From positions 865,730-929,729 of the forward strand of contig NZ_FONS01000001.1 in the NCBI RefSeq assembly GCF_900112985.1: DNA of 64,000 bases. The letters are read 5' to 3'. Every line of letters begins with the position of its first letter. Within the stretch, counting starts at the first letter, position 1. Made by a program: the position numbers and the translations under genes. This DNA is from Pedobacter antarcticus. GTDB taxonomy: Bacteria; Bacteroidota; Bacteroidia; Sphingobacteriales; Sphingobacteriaceae. Below, one piece after another: positions 17,763 to 27,454 of the stretch. The notes below the pieces were generated by a model. The model saw only the letters and a program-made list of their open reading frames with translations, was not told the DNA's origin and made no database searches.

Positions 17763-19379
17763 ATGACTAAGTATATTTTTGTTACGGGCGGTGTCACTTC
17801 CTCTTTGGGTAAGGGCATCATCTCCGCTTCATTGGCCAAACTTTTACAAGCTAGAGGTTACAGGGTAACCATTCAGAAATTCGATCCTTATATCAATATT
17901 GATCCGGGAACGTTAAACCCTTATGAGCATGGCGAATGCTACGTAACTGAAGATGGCGCAGAGACGGATCTGGATCTTGGTCATTACGAACGCTTCCTTA
18001 ACGTACCTACTTCTCAGGCAAATAATATCACCACCGGACGTATCTATCAGAACGTAATCAATAAGGAACGTCAGGGCGAATACCTTGGGAAAACTGTACA
18101 GGTCGTTCCGCATATTACAGATGAGATTAAACGTAATATGCGAATCCTGGGTGATACAGGAGAATTTGATATCGTAATTACAGAATTAGGTGGTACTGTC
18201 GGTGATATTGAATCTCTTCCGTTTATTGAAGCTGTAAGGCAGTTTAAATGGGAAGCCGGAGCTAACAATGCTATAGTTATTCACCTGACTTTAATTCCTT
18301 ACCTGGCGGCTGCCGGAGAGTTAAAAACAAAACCAACTCAACACTCTGTAAAAGCATTACTGGAATATGGTATTCAACCGGATATCCTTGTTTGCCGTAC
18401 AGAACATCATATTACACCAGATATCCGTAAAAAGATCGCTTTATTCTGTAATGTAAACGTTAATGCGGTAATCGAATCAATCGACGCTTCTTCTATCTAT
18501 TCAGTGCCTTTGTTAATGATGAAAGAGCAATTGGATAAAACTGTTCTAAGTAAACTGAAACTTGCACAGAAAAACGAGCCTGATATGGAAAGCTGGAAAG
18601 ATTTCCTGGGAAGACTAAAAAATCCTACTGCCGAAGTACGAGTTGGTCTGATCGGTAAATATGTCGAACTGCCAGATGCTTATAAATCAATTACAGAAGC
18701 ATTTATTCATGCAGGTGCTAAAAACGAGTGTAAAGTAAGAGTAGAGTATATCCATTCTGAAGATATCTATGCGGATAATGCAGAAGAGAAACTAAAACAC
18801 CTGGATGGTGTATTGGTCGCTCCCGGTTTTGGAAGCCGTGGTATTGAAGGCAAAATTGACTCGATCCGTTACGTTAGAGAGAATGATGTTCCATTTTTCG
18901 GGATCTGTTTGGGTATGCAATGCGCGGTAATTGAATTTGGCCGTAACGTCTTAGGTTTGAGCGAAGCAAACACAACTGAGATTGATGAAACGACTTCGGC
19001 CCCGGTAATTAATATGATGGAAGACCAGAAAACTGTTACCCATAAAGGCGGCACTATGAGACTGGGTTCTTATCCATGTGAGCTTAAAAAAGGAACTAAA
19101 GCCTTTGCAGCATACGGAAAATCCAGAATTAATGAGCGTCACAGACATCGTTATGAGTTCAACAGCGCATATCTGGATCAATATGAGAATGCAGGTATGA
19201 TAGCTTCAGGCATCAATCCTGACAGTAATTTAGTGGAAATCGTTGAGCTAAAAAATCATCCGTTTTTCATTGGTGGACAATTTCATCCGGAATTAAAATC
19301 AACAGTTGCTAATCCTCACCCTCTTTTTGTTAAATTTGTCGCCGCTGCGATGGAGTATGCGAAGAAAAAAACCAAATAA
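17763..19379 (+). CDS. pyrG: CTP synthase
   Basis: This 538-residue enzyme has standard length and two domains. The N-terminal synthetase domain starts [17 protein letters not shown] (P-loop) and contains [18 protein letters not shown]. The C-terminal class I glutamine amidotransferase domain has the nucleophile Cys382 in FGICLGMQ, with His and Glu in QFHPE. It makes CTP from UTP, ATP and glutamine, and is normally controlled by GTP and CTP. It is followed 20 bases later by yidC, so the two share the promoter at 17693. Confidence 0.97.
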   Translation: MTKYIFVTGGVTSSLGKGIISASLAKLLQARGYRVTIQKFDPYINIDPGTLNPYEHGECYVTEDGAETDLDLGHYERFLNVPTSQANNITTGRIYQNVINKERQGEYLGKTVQVVPHITDEIKRNMRILGDTGEFDIVITELGGTVGDIESLPFIEAVRQFKWEAGANNAIVIHLTLIPYLAAAGELKTKPTQHSVKALLEYGIQPDILVCRTEHHITPDIRKKIALFCNVNVNAVIESIDASSIYSVPLLMMKEQLDKTVLSKLKLAQKNEPDMESWKDFLGRLKNPTAEVRVGLIGKYVELPDAYKSITEAFIHAGAKNECKVRVEYIHSEDIYADNAEEKLKHLDGVLVAPGFGSRGIEGKIDSIRYVRENDVPFFGICLGMQCAVIEFGRNVLGLSEANTTEIDETTSAPVINMMEDQKTVTHKGGTMRLGSYPCELKKGTKAFAAYGKSRINERHRHRYEFNSAYLDQYENAGMIASGINPDSNLVEIVELKNHPFFIGGQFHPELKSTVANPHPLFVKFVAAAMEYAKKKTK

Positions 19380-19399
19380 AAGGCGTTTAAACAACTATA

Positions 19400-21202
19400 A
19401 TGGATAAAAATACATTCACAGGATTATTCCTGATTATGATCGTTCTTGCAGGTTCCTTCTATTTTTTCAAGCCAAGTGAGGCTGAATTAAAACAGGAACG
19501 TGAACGAATTGCACTGGATTCAGCTAAAAAAGCAGGAACAGTTACTACTCCTGCAGCTGCTGCTGCACAAACTGCAGTTCCGTCGCTGGATTCTGCAACT
19601 CTAAAAGGACCTTTTGGCGCCAACATCTCAGGTACAGAAGCTACAAGTGTACTTGAGAACAACGAACTCAGATTAACCTTCAGCAACAAAGGGGGTAAAA
19701 TCAAATCCGTTGAGCTTAAAAATGAAAAAAGTTACCAGGGTAAACCTGTTGTTTTATTTGATGGCGACAAGAACGAATTTGGTTTAACACTCGTTATTGG
19801 AGGCAAACAAGTTAACACTAACGATTTGTACTTTACCCCGGTACTGACAGAGCGTTCAATGGCCATGCGTGCTAACTACAGTCCTGATAAATTTATTGAA
19901 TTTGTTTACGATCTGCAGCCTGAATCACATAACGTTGGTTTCAACATTAACCTGAATGGTATGAATCAGGTTATTCAGAGGGATAGCATTGCACTAAACT
20001 GGTCTACAGTATTATTACAACAAGAAAAATCACTGAAAAATGAGCAGCAGTACTCTGCGCCTTATTATAAGTATGTAGATAAAAATCCAGATCACCTGAG
20101 CATTGCTAAAGATGAGACAGAAGACCTTTCTAAATCCAAGATCGAGTGGATCGCTTTTAAGCAACACTTTTTCTCGGCTGTATTAATCCCTGCTGACCCA
20201 TTCGCTAAGGCTAAATTAGGTGTTACTGTATTAACTACACCCGAACAAGTTAAAGGTTATCATGCAAATTTAAGTTTGCCATTTAATCAGCTGGCTGCAC
20301 AGAACTACAAAATGAAGTTCTACTTTGGAACTAATCAGTTCAAAGTATTAAAAGCGCAGGGTCAGGAAATTGAGAAATTGGTTGAGATGGGTTACTGGCC
20401 GTTAAAATACATCAACAGATTTGTTGTATTACCTGTGTTTAACTTTCTTGAAGGATTCGGCTGGAACTACGGGCTAATCATTTTAGTATTAACTATAGCC
20501 CTGAAACTTGTTTTGTCTCCACTAACTTACAAGTCTTATATCTCTATGGCGAAGATGAGAATCCTCAAGCCGGAGATGGACGAGATCAAAGCAAAAGTTG
20601 GAGAAGACAATGCTACACTTTTACAACAAGAATATCTGAAACTTTATAAACAGGTTGGCGTTAACCCGCTTGGCGGATGTTTACCAATGCTGCTTCAGTT
20701 ACCGATTGTAATGGCATTCTTCTTCTTCTTCCCGAACTTATTCGAATTACGAGGACAAAGCTTCCTTTGGATGCATGATTTATCAACTTATGATGATTTC
20801 ATTAAGTTTGGTTTCACTATTCCGTTCATTGGTGACCACTTAAGTTTAATGTGTGTGCTGATGACCATATCGACATTGATTTATACTTACTTCAATAACC
20901 AGGTTTCGGGTGCTACAGGTCAGATGAAATACATTGGTTATATCATGCCAATAGTATTCCTGGGTGTATTAAACAGTTACCCTTCAGGTCTGAACTATTA
21001 TTATTTCCTTGCGAACATGCTTACTTTCGGTCAGCAATTTCTGATTAAGATGCTCGTTAACGATGAAAAAATTCATAATATCCTGAAAGAGAACAAGAAA
21101 AAACCAGAGGAACAAAAGAAAAAATCTAAATTCCAGACTCGTCTGGATGATTATATGCGTCAGCAGCAACAAGCTAAAACGCAGCAGAATAAAAATAAAT
21201 AA
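19400..21202 (+). CDS. yidC: Membrane protein insertase YidC
   Basis: This 600-residue YidC/Oxa1 insertase has the Gram-negative layout: an N-terminal membrane anchor (about 5-23), a large periplasmic P1 domain to about residue 345, then the conserved five-helix core with PLTYKSYISMAKMR and GVNPLGGCLPMLLQLPI. The basic C-terminal tail is rich in Lys and Gln. It inserts inner-membrane proteins alone or with SecYEG. The pyrG-yidC order is common in Bacteroidota. A strong terminator follows 20 bases after the stop. Confidence 0.97.
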   Translation: MDKNTFTGLFLIMIVLAGSFYFFKPSEAELKQERERIALDSAKKAGTVTTPAAAAAQTAVPSLDSATLKGPFGANISGTEATSVLENNELRLTFSNKGGKIKSVELKNEKSYQGKPVVLFDGDKNEFGLTLVIGGKQVNTNDLYFTPVLTERSMAMRANYSPDKFIEFVYDLQPESHNVGFNINLNGMNQVIQRDSIALNWSTVLLQQEKSLKNEQQYSAPYYKYVDKNPDHLSIAKDETEDLSKSKIEWIAFKQHFFSAVLIPADPFAKAKLGVTVLTTPEQVKGYHANLSLPFNQLAAQNYKMKFYFGTNQFKVLKAQGQEIEKLVEMGYWPLKYINRFVVLPVFNFLEGFGWNYGLIILVLTIALKLVLSPLTYKSYISMAKMRILKPEMDEIKAKVGEDNATLLQQEYLKLYKQVGVNPLGGCLPMLLQLPIVMAFFFFFPNLFELRGQSFLWMHDLSTYDDFIKFGFTIPFIGDHLSLMCVLMTISTLIYTYFNNQVSGATGQMKYIGYIMPIVFLGVLNSYPSGLNYYYFLANMLTFGQQFLIKMLVNDEKIHNILKENKKKPEEQKKKSKFQTRLDDYMRQQQQAKTQQNKNK

Positions 21203-21221
21203 TCCTGGTTTTGGTTTTATG

Positions 21222-21256
21222 AAAAAGGTATCCTGTAAAGGATACCTTTTTTTTTT
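21222..21256 (+). terminator. Intrinsic terminator after yidC
   Basis: AAAAAGGTATCC (21222-21233) pairs perfectly with GGATACCTTTTT (21240-21251) around a 6-base loop, followed by more T residues to 21256. The flanking A-run makes it potentially bidirectional. Confidence 0.92.
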
Positions 21257-21365
21257 GCCCTTTTTCATGCTTTAGATGTAAAATTTGCCATACATGTATG
21301 GTAAACCGGGAATAAATTGCAATTTTTAAATTTTAAAACATTCCATCCAAACACAAACATTGATT

Positions 21366-24206
21366 ATGCAAAACAAATTTACTTTTATTCTCCTTCTCTG
21401 TGCGAGCGTTGTATTTGCGCAGAAGAAACCCCTAGACCATACGGTTTATGACTCCTGGGAGAGTATAGGTGTTAAAAAACTATCTCCTAATGGACAATGG
21501 GCTTCTTATTCCGTTCTGAAACAAGAAGGCGACGCAAATTTATACTTTCAGAATCTGACAGCTTCCGGAAAAATTAACGTTAACAGAGGCGAAAAGATGC
21601 AGTTCAGTGCAGATTCAAAATTTGCAGCATTCCTGATTAAGCCTTTCTTTAAAGATGTCAGGCTAGAGAAAATCAAGAAGAAAAAACCAGCCGAAATGTC
21701 TAAAGATTCTCTCGGCGTAATTAACCTGACAACCGCAGTTATATATAAAGTCGGACGTGTTAAATCGTTTGTACTTCCTGAAAATGAGGGTAGTTTCCTG
21801 GCCTACCAGAAAGAACCTGCATTAGATACGAGCAAGAAAGTCACTCCAGCTGTAGCTAAAGATTCAGATGCTGAAGACGCTTTTTTCGCAGATGATGATG
21901 CGGTAAAAAAAGATGGTAAAGACGGTTCCGACCTCGTGTTAAGAAACCTGCTTACCGGCATAGAGCGTACATTCCCGAATGTGACCAATTATGCGCTGAG
22001 CAAAAATGGAAAACAGTTGGTATTTGCTGTAGCTGTGTCTAAAAAAGATAAGAATAACAAGCCCGGTGTTTATTTATTTAACACCTTAAAAGGTACAACT
22101 AAAACTCTTGTTGGCGTAAAAGGTAATTTTAAAGGGTTTGTATTTGATGAAGACGGCGAACAGGTCGTTTTCCTTGGTGAAACCTCTCCTGAGAAAAAGG
22201 AAATTAAAGATTACAGCATTTATTTCAACTCATTATCACTGGATACAGCACAGTCTCTGGTCGATCAGGAAATGGAAGGTATGCCAGCAAACTGGGTTGT
22301 AAGCGGTGATGGAACTTTAACATTCAGCAAAGAAGGCAATAAACTCTATTTTGGAATTGCTCCTGTTAAAAAAGAAAAAGATACTACCCTGGTAGATTTT
22401 GAAAATGCTAAGCTTGACATTTGGGGTTATAAAGATGATTATCTGCAACCAATGCAATTAAAAAATGCAGATAAAGAATCCAAACGATCCTACTTGACTG
22501 TTATTGATATTTACAGCAGTGACCCGAAAATTGTTCCTTTAACGGATCTTAAGCTGCCTGAGGCGAGTATATTGAATGAGGGAGACGCAAATTATGTTTT
22601 GGCATCTACAGACTTCGGCAACCGAGTACAGATGCAATGGACTGCAGGAACTATTCGTGATTACTATTTGGTAGACACACGTAATGGTAATCGCAAGAAA
22701 ATCATCACTGGGTTGAGAGGCAGCGTATTTGCATCTCCGGGAGGCAATTACATTGCCTATTTTGATAAGGCTACAGGAAACTGGTCATCCTATTCAGTTG
22801 CTACCGGCAAAACTATTTCCTTAACCGAATCTGCCACCGTGAAATTTGCGAACGAGGATAATGACGTACCGGACGAGCCAGGCCAATATGGTCTTGCAGG
22901 TTGGACAGCAGATGATAAGCAGGTATTAATTTATGACAAATATGATATCTGGTCATTCTCACCAGATGGCAAGTCAGCAGCAAAAAACCTGACCAATGGA
23001 TTTGGGAGACAAAATAAACTGACTTTCCGTTATTTACAAACTGATCCTCAAGAACGTTTTATTGGTAAAAAGCCCGAAATTCTATTGAGCGCTTTTAACG
23101 AAGTGACTAAAGAAAATGGTTTCTATAAAACTTCAGTTTCCAATAGTAAGAATCCTGAATTACTGGTTATAGCGAAATATAAATACTCTGCAGTAATTAA
23201 AGCTAAATCTGCAGAACGTTACCTCTATGACAAGGGAAATTATACGAACTCACCTGATGTTTATGCATCCGCAGATCTGAAAACGGAAACTAAATTGAGC
23301 CAAACTAATCCGCAGCAGCAGCAGTATAACTGGGGAACTGCAGAACTTGTAAAATGGACAACCCCTAAAGGTCATCAAGCCGAAGGTATTTTATACAAAC
23401 CAGAGAATTTTGATCCGGCAAAAAAATACCCGATGATCGCTTATTTCTATGAGAAATTAAGCGATGGTCTATACGCTTATAATGCACCGGCTCCTACACC
23501 TTCCAGATTAAATATTCCTTATTTTGTAAGTAATGGATACCTTGTTTTTGCACCGGATATCAGTTATGAAACAGGTTATCCAGGTAGATCAGCGGAAGAA
23601 TACGTCAATTCAGGTGTAGAATCGCTAAAAAAGAATGCTTGGGTCGACGGGACCAAAATCGGTATCCAGGGACAAAGCTGGGGTGGTTATCAGGTTGCCC
23701 ATCTGATTACGAAAACAGATATGTATGCAGCAGCATGGGCTGGTGCTCCGGTAGTAAATATGACTTCTGCGTATGGCGGCATGCGTTGGGAATCTGGGAT
23801 GAACAGGCAGTTCCAATACGAAAAAACACAAAGTAGAATTGGTGCAACTCTATGGGAAAAACCAGAATTGTATATTGAAAACTCACCTTTATTTGCATTT
23901 CCTAAAGTAAATACACCAGTTGTAGTTATGGCCAATGATGCAGATGGAGCTGTGCCATGGTATCAGGGTATTGAAATGTTTACTGGTCTGAGGAGATTAG
24001 GTAAACCAGTATGGATGCTAAACTATAATAATGAGGCACATAATTTGGTGCTTCGTCAGAATAGAAAAGACATTCAGATTCGTGAGCAGCAGTTTTTCGA
24101 TCATTATCTCAAAGGAGCTAAAGCACCAGTTTGGATGACGAGCGGAATTCCAGCAACTGAAAAAGGTAAAACATGGGGTTTTGAACTAACGGACGAAAAA
24201 CCTTAG
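21366..24206 (+). CDS. Secreted S9 family serine peptidase (prolyl oligopeptidase-like)
   Basis: This 946-residue protein has a signal peptide ending near VFAQ (residues 1-19). ATG 21366 is preferred to TTG 21360 because it gives the clean signal sequence. A long beta-propeller-like N-terminal region is followed by an alpha/beta-hydrolase domain. The catalytic triad is visible: Ser771 in GQSWGG, Asp860 in NDADGAVP and His892 in NEAHNL. S9 enzymes of this type cleave oligopeptides in the periplasm, probably for peptide scavenging. It is a single-gene unit ended by the hairpin at 24228-24267. The exact S9 subfamily is uncertain. Confidence 0.93.
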   Translation: MQNKFTFILLLCASVVFAQKKPLDHTVYDSWESIGVKKLSPNGQWASYSVLKQEGDANLYFQNLTASGKINVNRGEKMQFSADSKFAAFLIKPFFKDVRLEKIKKKKPAEMSKDSLGVINLTTAVIYKVGRVKSFVLPENEGSFLAYQKEPALDTSKKVTPAVAKDSDAEDAFFADDDAVKKDGKDGSDLVLRNLLTGIERTFPNVTNYALSKNGKQLVFAVAVSKKDKNNKPGVYLFNTLKGTTKTLVGVKGNFKGFVFDEDGEQVVFLGETSPEKKEIKDYSIYFNSLSLDTAQSLVDQEMEGMPANWVVSGDGTLTFSKEGNKLYFGIAPVKKEKDTTLVDFENAKLDIWGYKDDYLQPMQLKNADKESKRSYLTVIDIYSSDPKIVPLTDLKLPEASILNEGDANYVLASTDFGNRVQMQWTAGTIRDYYLVDTRNGNRKKIITGLRGSVFASPGGNYIAYFDKATGNWSSYSVATGKTISLTESATVKFANEDNDVPDEPGQYGLAGWTADDKQVLIYDKYDIWSFSPDGKSAAKNLTNGFGRQNKLTFRYLQTDPQERFIGKKPEILLSAFNEVTKENGFYKTSVSNSKNPELLVIAKYKYSAVIKAKSAERYLYDKGNYTNSPDVYASADLKTETKLSQTNPQQQQYNWGTAELVKWTTPKGHQAEGILYKPENFDPAKKYPMIAYFYEKLSDGLYAYNAPAPTPSRLNIPYFVSNGYLVFAPDISYETGYPGRSAEEYVNSGVESLKKNAWVDGTKIGIQGQSWGGYQVAHLITKTDMYAAAWAGAPVVNMTSAYGGMRWESGMNRQFQYEKTQSRIGATLWEKPELYIENSPLFAFPKVNTPVVVMANDADGAVPWYQGIEMFTGLRRLGKPVWMLNYNNEAHNLVLRQNRKDIQIREQQFFDHYLKGAKAPVWMTSGIPATEKGKTWGFELTDEKP

Positions 24207-24227
24207 TCTGGGTCACCATATTAAATT

Positions 24228-24267
24228 AAAAAAGGATCTGCATTTTCAGGAATGCAGATCCTTTTTT
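24228..24267. terminator. Intrinsic terminator after the S9 peptidase gene
   Basis: A 17-bp perfect stem (24228-24244 with 24251-24267) with a 6-base loop has a T-tract on the right arm and an A-run on the left. It lies 21 bases after the stop. Confidence 0.92.
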
Positions 24268-24294
24268 GTTACATTCATAGCTTCAAACATATAT

Positions 24295-25533
24295 ATGGCT
24301 TTAAATTACCTGTGGATTGCATTTTTTGTAATTGCATTTGTTGTTGCACTAATCCGCCTGATATTCTTCGGCGATACCGAAATTTTCAAACTGATAATAG
24401 ATGGAACATTTGAGTCGGCCAAAGTCGGTGTGATGGACATTGCCCTACCTCTGGTAGGTATTATGACTTTATGGCTTGGGATTATGAATATTGGTGAAAA
24501 AGCCGGTGCCATTAACTTTCTGTCGCGTATTATAGGCCCGTTTTTTAGCCGTATATTCCCAGAAGTACCTAAAAACCACCCTGCAACAGGTCATATGGTG
24601 ATGAACTTTTCAGCAAACCTCCTGGGCCTGGATAATGCAGCCACACCTTTCGGACTTAAAGCGATGCAAAGTTTGCAGGAGATTAATCCGGATAAAGACA
24701 CAGCGAGTAATGCGCAGATTATGTTTTTGGTACTGCACACCTCTGGATTAACCCTTATTCCACTGAGTATTATGGCCCAACGGGCTATCCTGGGCGCAGC
24801 AGATCCCTCAGATATATTTATTCCCTGTATGATAGCAACCTACGTTGCAACAGTAGTGGGAATGATCGCTGTAGCAATCAAACAGAAAATAAACCTATTT
24901 AACAGAGTAGTTATTTCCTGGCTTGGTGGAATTACACTATTTCTGGTCGGATTAATATTTTATTTCAGCAATTACCTGAGCAAATCGGAGATTGAAGTTG
25001 TATCGAAAGTAGCGTCAAATTTCATACTTTTTTTCATCATTATTGCGTTCATTCTCGGTGCTTTACGCAAAAAGGTTAATGTTTACGAAGCATTTATTGA
25101 GGGTGCAAAAGGTGGATTTACTACCTGTATCACTATTATCCCTTATTTGATCGGCATGCTTGTAGCAATTGGAGTACTAAGAAATTCTGGGGTATTAGGT
25201 TATATTGTTGACGGTTTTACCTGGTGTTTTATGCATACAGGACTAAATACAGATTTTACTCCCGCCCTGCCAACCGCCTTAATTAAACCGCTGAGTGGAA
25301 GTGGTGCTAAAGCTATGATGGTTGACACCATGAAAACCTTTGGTCCTGATTCGTTCGTCGGTCGTTTATCCTGCATTTTCAATGGTTCAGCAGACACTAC
25401 ATTTTATATCGTCGCACTGTATTTCGGCTCTGTTGGAATTAAAAAGACGAGATATGCTATCCCCATGGGATTAATCGCAGATCTGGCGGGAATTATCGCC
25501 GCCGTCTTCGTTGCGTACCTATTTTTCCATTAA
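24295..25533 (+). CDS. Fused SpmA/SpmB-type nucleoside-recognition membrane protein
   Basis: This 412-residue membrane protein has two homologous Gate/nucleoside-recognition halves: an SpmA-like half (about 1-200, with MNFSANLLGLDNAATPFG) and an SpmB-like half (about 215-412, with PLSGSGAKAMMVDTMKTFGPDSFVGRLSC). In spore formers these are two separate spore-maturation proteins; in non-sporulating Bacteroidota they are fused. The transported substrate and role are unknown, and the sporulation name should not be taken as function. Its promoter was not identified; the OsmC gene downstream has its own. Confidence 0.88.
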   Translation: MALNYLWIAFFVIAFVVALIRLIFFGDTEIFKLIIDGTFESAKVGVMDIALPLVGIMTLWLGIMNIGEKAGAINFLSRIIGPFFSRIFPEVPKNHPATGHMVMNFSANLLGLDNAATPFGLKAMQSLQEINPDKDTASNAQIMFLVLHTSGLTLIPLSIMAQRAILGAADPSDIFIPCMIATYVATVVGMIAVAIKQKINLFNRVVISWLGGITLFLVGLIFYFSNYLSKSEIEVVSKVASNFILFFIIIAFILGALRKKVNVYEAFIEGAKGGFTTCITIIPYLIGMLVAIGVLRNSGVLGYIVDGFTWCFMHTGLNTDFTPALPTALIKPLSGSGAKAMMVDTMKTFGPDSFVGRLSCIFNGSADTTFYIVALYFGSVGIKKTRYAIPMGLIADLAGIIAAVFVAYLFFH

Positions 25534-25539
25534 TAACTG

Positions 25540-25567
25540 TTTGAAAACGATTTGGCACCTAAGTTTG
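25540..25567 (+). promoter_or_regulatory. Promoter of the OsmC-family gene
   Basis: A -7 box TAAGTTTG (25560-25567) fully matches TAnnTTTG. A TTTG at 25540-25543 lies 16 bases upstream, slightly shorter than the usual spacing to the -33 element. The ATG is at 25602. Confidence 0.6.
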
Positions 25568-25601
25568 TTAATAGATAGAACAAACTTTAAACTATTTACA
25601 T

Positions 25602-26015
25602 ATGCCAGAAGACCTGATTACAGCCGTCACCGAATTAGACCAAGCACATTACCTGACAAAAATTTATGCCGGGGGACACCTCGTTTATGCCGATGAACCC
25701 GAAGATAAAGGTGGAACTAACGAGGCTATGCCGCCAGGATCGCTGTTATTGGCTAGTTTGGGAAGCTGCACAGCAATAACCATGCGTATGTATGCCGATC
25801 GCAAGGAATATCCGTTGACGAGCATCAGAATCCAGCTTAGCATCTGCGCAGAAGAGAAAATGGATGCTAGTACACGTATTATCCGGAAAATAGAAATGGA
25901 AGGTGAACTAACACAAGAACAAAGAGCACGACTAATGCAAATTGCCGATAAATGTCCAATTCATAAGATCTTAACTAGCCCTATCACTATAGAAAGCCAT
26001 GAATTGAAGCTCTAG
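25602..26015 (+). CDS. OsmC family peroxiredoxin-like protein
   Basis: This 137-residue OsmC/Ohr-fold protein has both peroxidatic-type cysteines, Cys56 in SLGSCTAITMRMYADRK and Cys118 in ADKCPIHK. Such proteins reduce organic hydroperoxides at a thiol centre; the YhfA-like subgroup fits by length, so peroxidase activity is likely but not proven. It has its own promoter. It converges on the Hsp70-like gene across a nested inverted repeat. Confidence 0.9.
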   Translation: MPEDLITAVTELDQAHYLTKIYAGGHLVYADEPEDKGGTNEAMPPGSLLLASLGSCTAITMRMYADRKEYPLTSIRIQLSICAEEKMDASTRIIRKIEMEGELTQEQRARLMQIADKCPIHKILTSPITIESHELKL

Positions 26016-26023
26016 CAAATGAT

Positions 26024-26117
26024 TTTTGGTAAAACATAAAAATGCCCCCAATAAGTGTCTAACTTTTTGGGGCATTTCAGTTTTTTAGAAGCTAAAGGCT
26101 TTTATGTTTTACCAAAA
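26024..26117. repeat. Nested inverted repeat between convergent genes (terminator or element remnant)
   Basis: Outer arms 26024-26041 and 26100-26117 are perfect 18-bp complements. Inside is a second hairpin, AAATGCCCC (26040-26048) with GGGGCATTT (26069-26077), and a small 5-bp stem near 26085-26097. The whole could fold as a three-way junction. It ends convergent transcripts of the OsmC gene and the Hsp70-like gene, so a terminator role is plausible. The 12-mer at 26054-26065 recurs at 17318-17329, and terminal-repeat-like architecture leaves open a small mobile-element remnant. Confidence 0.75.
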
Positions 26118-26122
26118 TTCTG

Positions 26123-27391
26123 TTAATTTTCAAAAAGATAACCACTGTAAGCCAAACCTTTGGCTACACTCGTAAAATTATCACCTGAATTCACTGGAAT
26201 ATCTGGAAATCTAGTTTTAAAGAGTTCTTGTACCCCACCCACCAGAGAACTTCCTCCAGTTAAGAATAAACTATCAATCTCTTTCGGCGCGATCTTATTT
26301 TTCTCCATAAACTCCTGGAGATAAATATCAATTTTACGGATATCCTTTTCAATAATCTGATCATATGCAGCTCTGGATACCATTTCCTGAATATCAATAT
26401 CCATTTGGTGGTAAGCAAATTCAGCACTGCCGGCAGCCGATAAAGCTATTTTAGTTTTTTCAATGGACCTGAATACTGAGTAACCGAGGTTGTTTTCAAT
26501 TAAGGTCAGCAAATTTTTAAACTTCGGGTCATTTTTCGAGTAATAATAATAATCCTGTATCTCATTTCGAATCTTCTGACCATTAAAAAAATTCATTTTG
26601 TCCCAGGTACAAATGTTGGCAAAGAGCGATTTAGGAACATTCAGTACTTTGCCTGGAGTAGCCTCATACATTGTATTTTTCCCAAAATAAGGGGTCCCCT
26701 TATCCCACATAAAAGCAGAATCAAAACTATCACCGCCAATGTAAATGCCACCGGAAGCTATCATATCTTCCCTACGGTCAGTATTTCCAGAATGTTCGGG
26801 GTCCAGTACCAGATAAGTGAAATCTGTCGTGCCACCACCTAAATCAGCAACCAACACCTTCTGCTGACTGCTTATCGTTTTTTCATAAGAAAATGCTGCC
26901 CCTATTGGCTCAAACTGAAAGCGCACTTCTGTAAATCCAGAAAGCTGTGCCGCTTTATTCAGCCGGTTCTGTGCCAGCGTATCTTTGGCACTGTTGTCGT
27001 CATCAAAGAAAACTGGTCTGCCAATTACGGCTTTCTGACAATCTTCGCCAGTTATTTTATCTGCTTTGGTCTTCAAATCTTTCAAGATCAAGGCTACAAG
27101 ATCAGAAGCATTATAACGCTGGTGAAAAATACGAGTCTCTATAAAACTACTTCTCGATAAAATCTGTTTTATTGATTTGATGAACCGGCCTCTCATTCCG
27201 TCTGCGAGGTAGGCTGTTATAGCTTCTTCGCCAACTACATATTGCATCGGCTGGGAGGAAGTTTGTTCGTATTGAAAGTATAGTAAAGATGGAACCGTGA
27301 TGGTTGTTAGAATTTCTTGTTTTTCTTCATCAAAAATGGATAACGCGGAGTTCGTTGTGCCGAAATCGATTCCGTAGAGGTATTTATTCAT
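26123..27391 (-). CDS. Hsp70 family protein (YegD-like actin-fold ATPase)
   Basis: This 422-residue protein is essentially a lone Hsp70/actin-type nucleotide-binding domain. The first phosphate loop is DFGTTN (9-14), the second is ADLGGGTTDF, and the adenosine motif is LTGGSSLVGG. The substrate-binding domain of DnaK is absent, matching the YegD-like group, whose role is unclear. Its start is preceded by a -7 box and an overlapping 17-bp inverted repeat (27408-27447). It converges on the OsmC gene. Confidence 0.88.
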   Translation of the reverse strand: MNKYLYGIDFGTTNSALSIFDEEKQEILTTITVPSLLYFQYEQTSSQPMQYVVGEEAITAYLADGMRGRFIKSIKQILSRSSFIETRIFHQRYNASDLVALILKDLKTKADKITGEDCQKAVIGRPVFFDDDNSAKDTLAQNRLNKAAQLSGFTEVRFQFEPIGAAFSYEKTISSQQKVLVADLGGGTTDFTYLVLDPEHSGNTDRREDMIASGGIYIGGDSFDSAFMWDKGTPYFGKNTMYEATPGKVLNVPKSLFANICTWDKMNFFNGQKIRNEIQDYYYYSKNDPKFKNLLTLIENNLGYSVFRSIEKTKIALSAAGSAEFAYHQMDIDIQEMVSRAAYDQIIEKDIRKIDIYLQEFMEKNKIAPKEIDSLFLTGGSSLVGGVQELFKTRFPDIPVNSGDNFTSVAKGLAYSGYLFEN

Positions 27392-27407
27392 GAAAAGAGG
27401 GATATAT

Positions 27408-27447
27408 TTTGCGGTAGGAAAAGAACTTTTTCCTACCGCAAATATAA
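27408..27447 (-). promoter_or_regulatory. Inverted repeat overlapping the promoter of the Hsp70-like gene
   Basis: Arms 27408-27424 and 27427-27443 are perfect 17-bp complements around two bases. On the minus strand the -7 box TATATTTG (27440-27447) overlaps the upstream arm, and ATG 27391 lies 49 bases downstream. The repeat may end the alcohol dehydrogenase transcript, but no clear U-tract follows on the minus strand. An operator function is the alternative. Confidence 0.6.
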
Positions 27448-27454
27448 TAATTCT

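Noticed and set aside
24295..25533. Sporulation gene suggested by the SpmA/SpmB names
   Set aside because: The organism type does not sporulate and no other sporulation genes are present; only the domain family is supported.
25550..25567. Sigma-54-like site before the OsmC gene
   Set aside because: TGGCAC is present but the spacing to TTG is one base too long, and a full housekeeping -7 box overlaps it.
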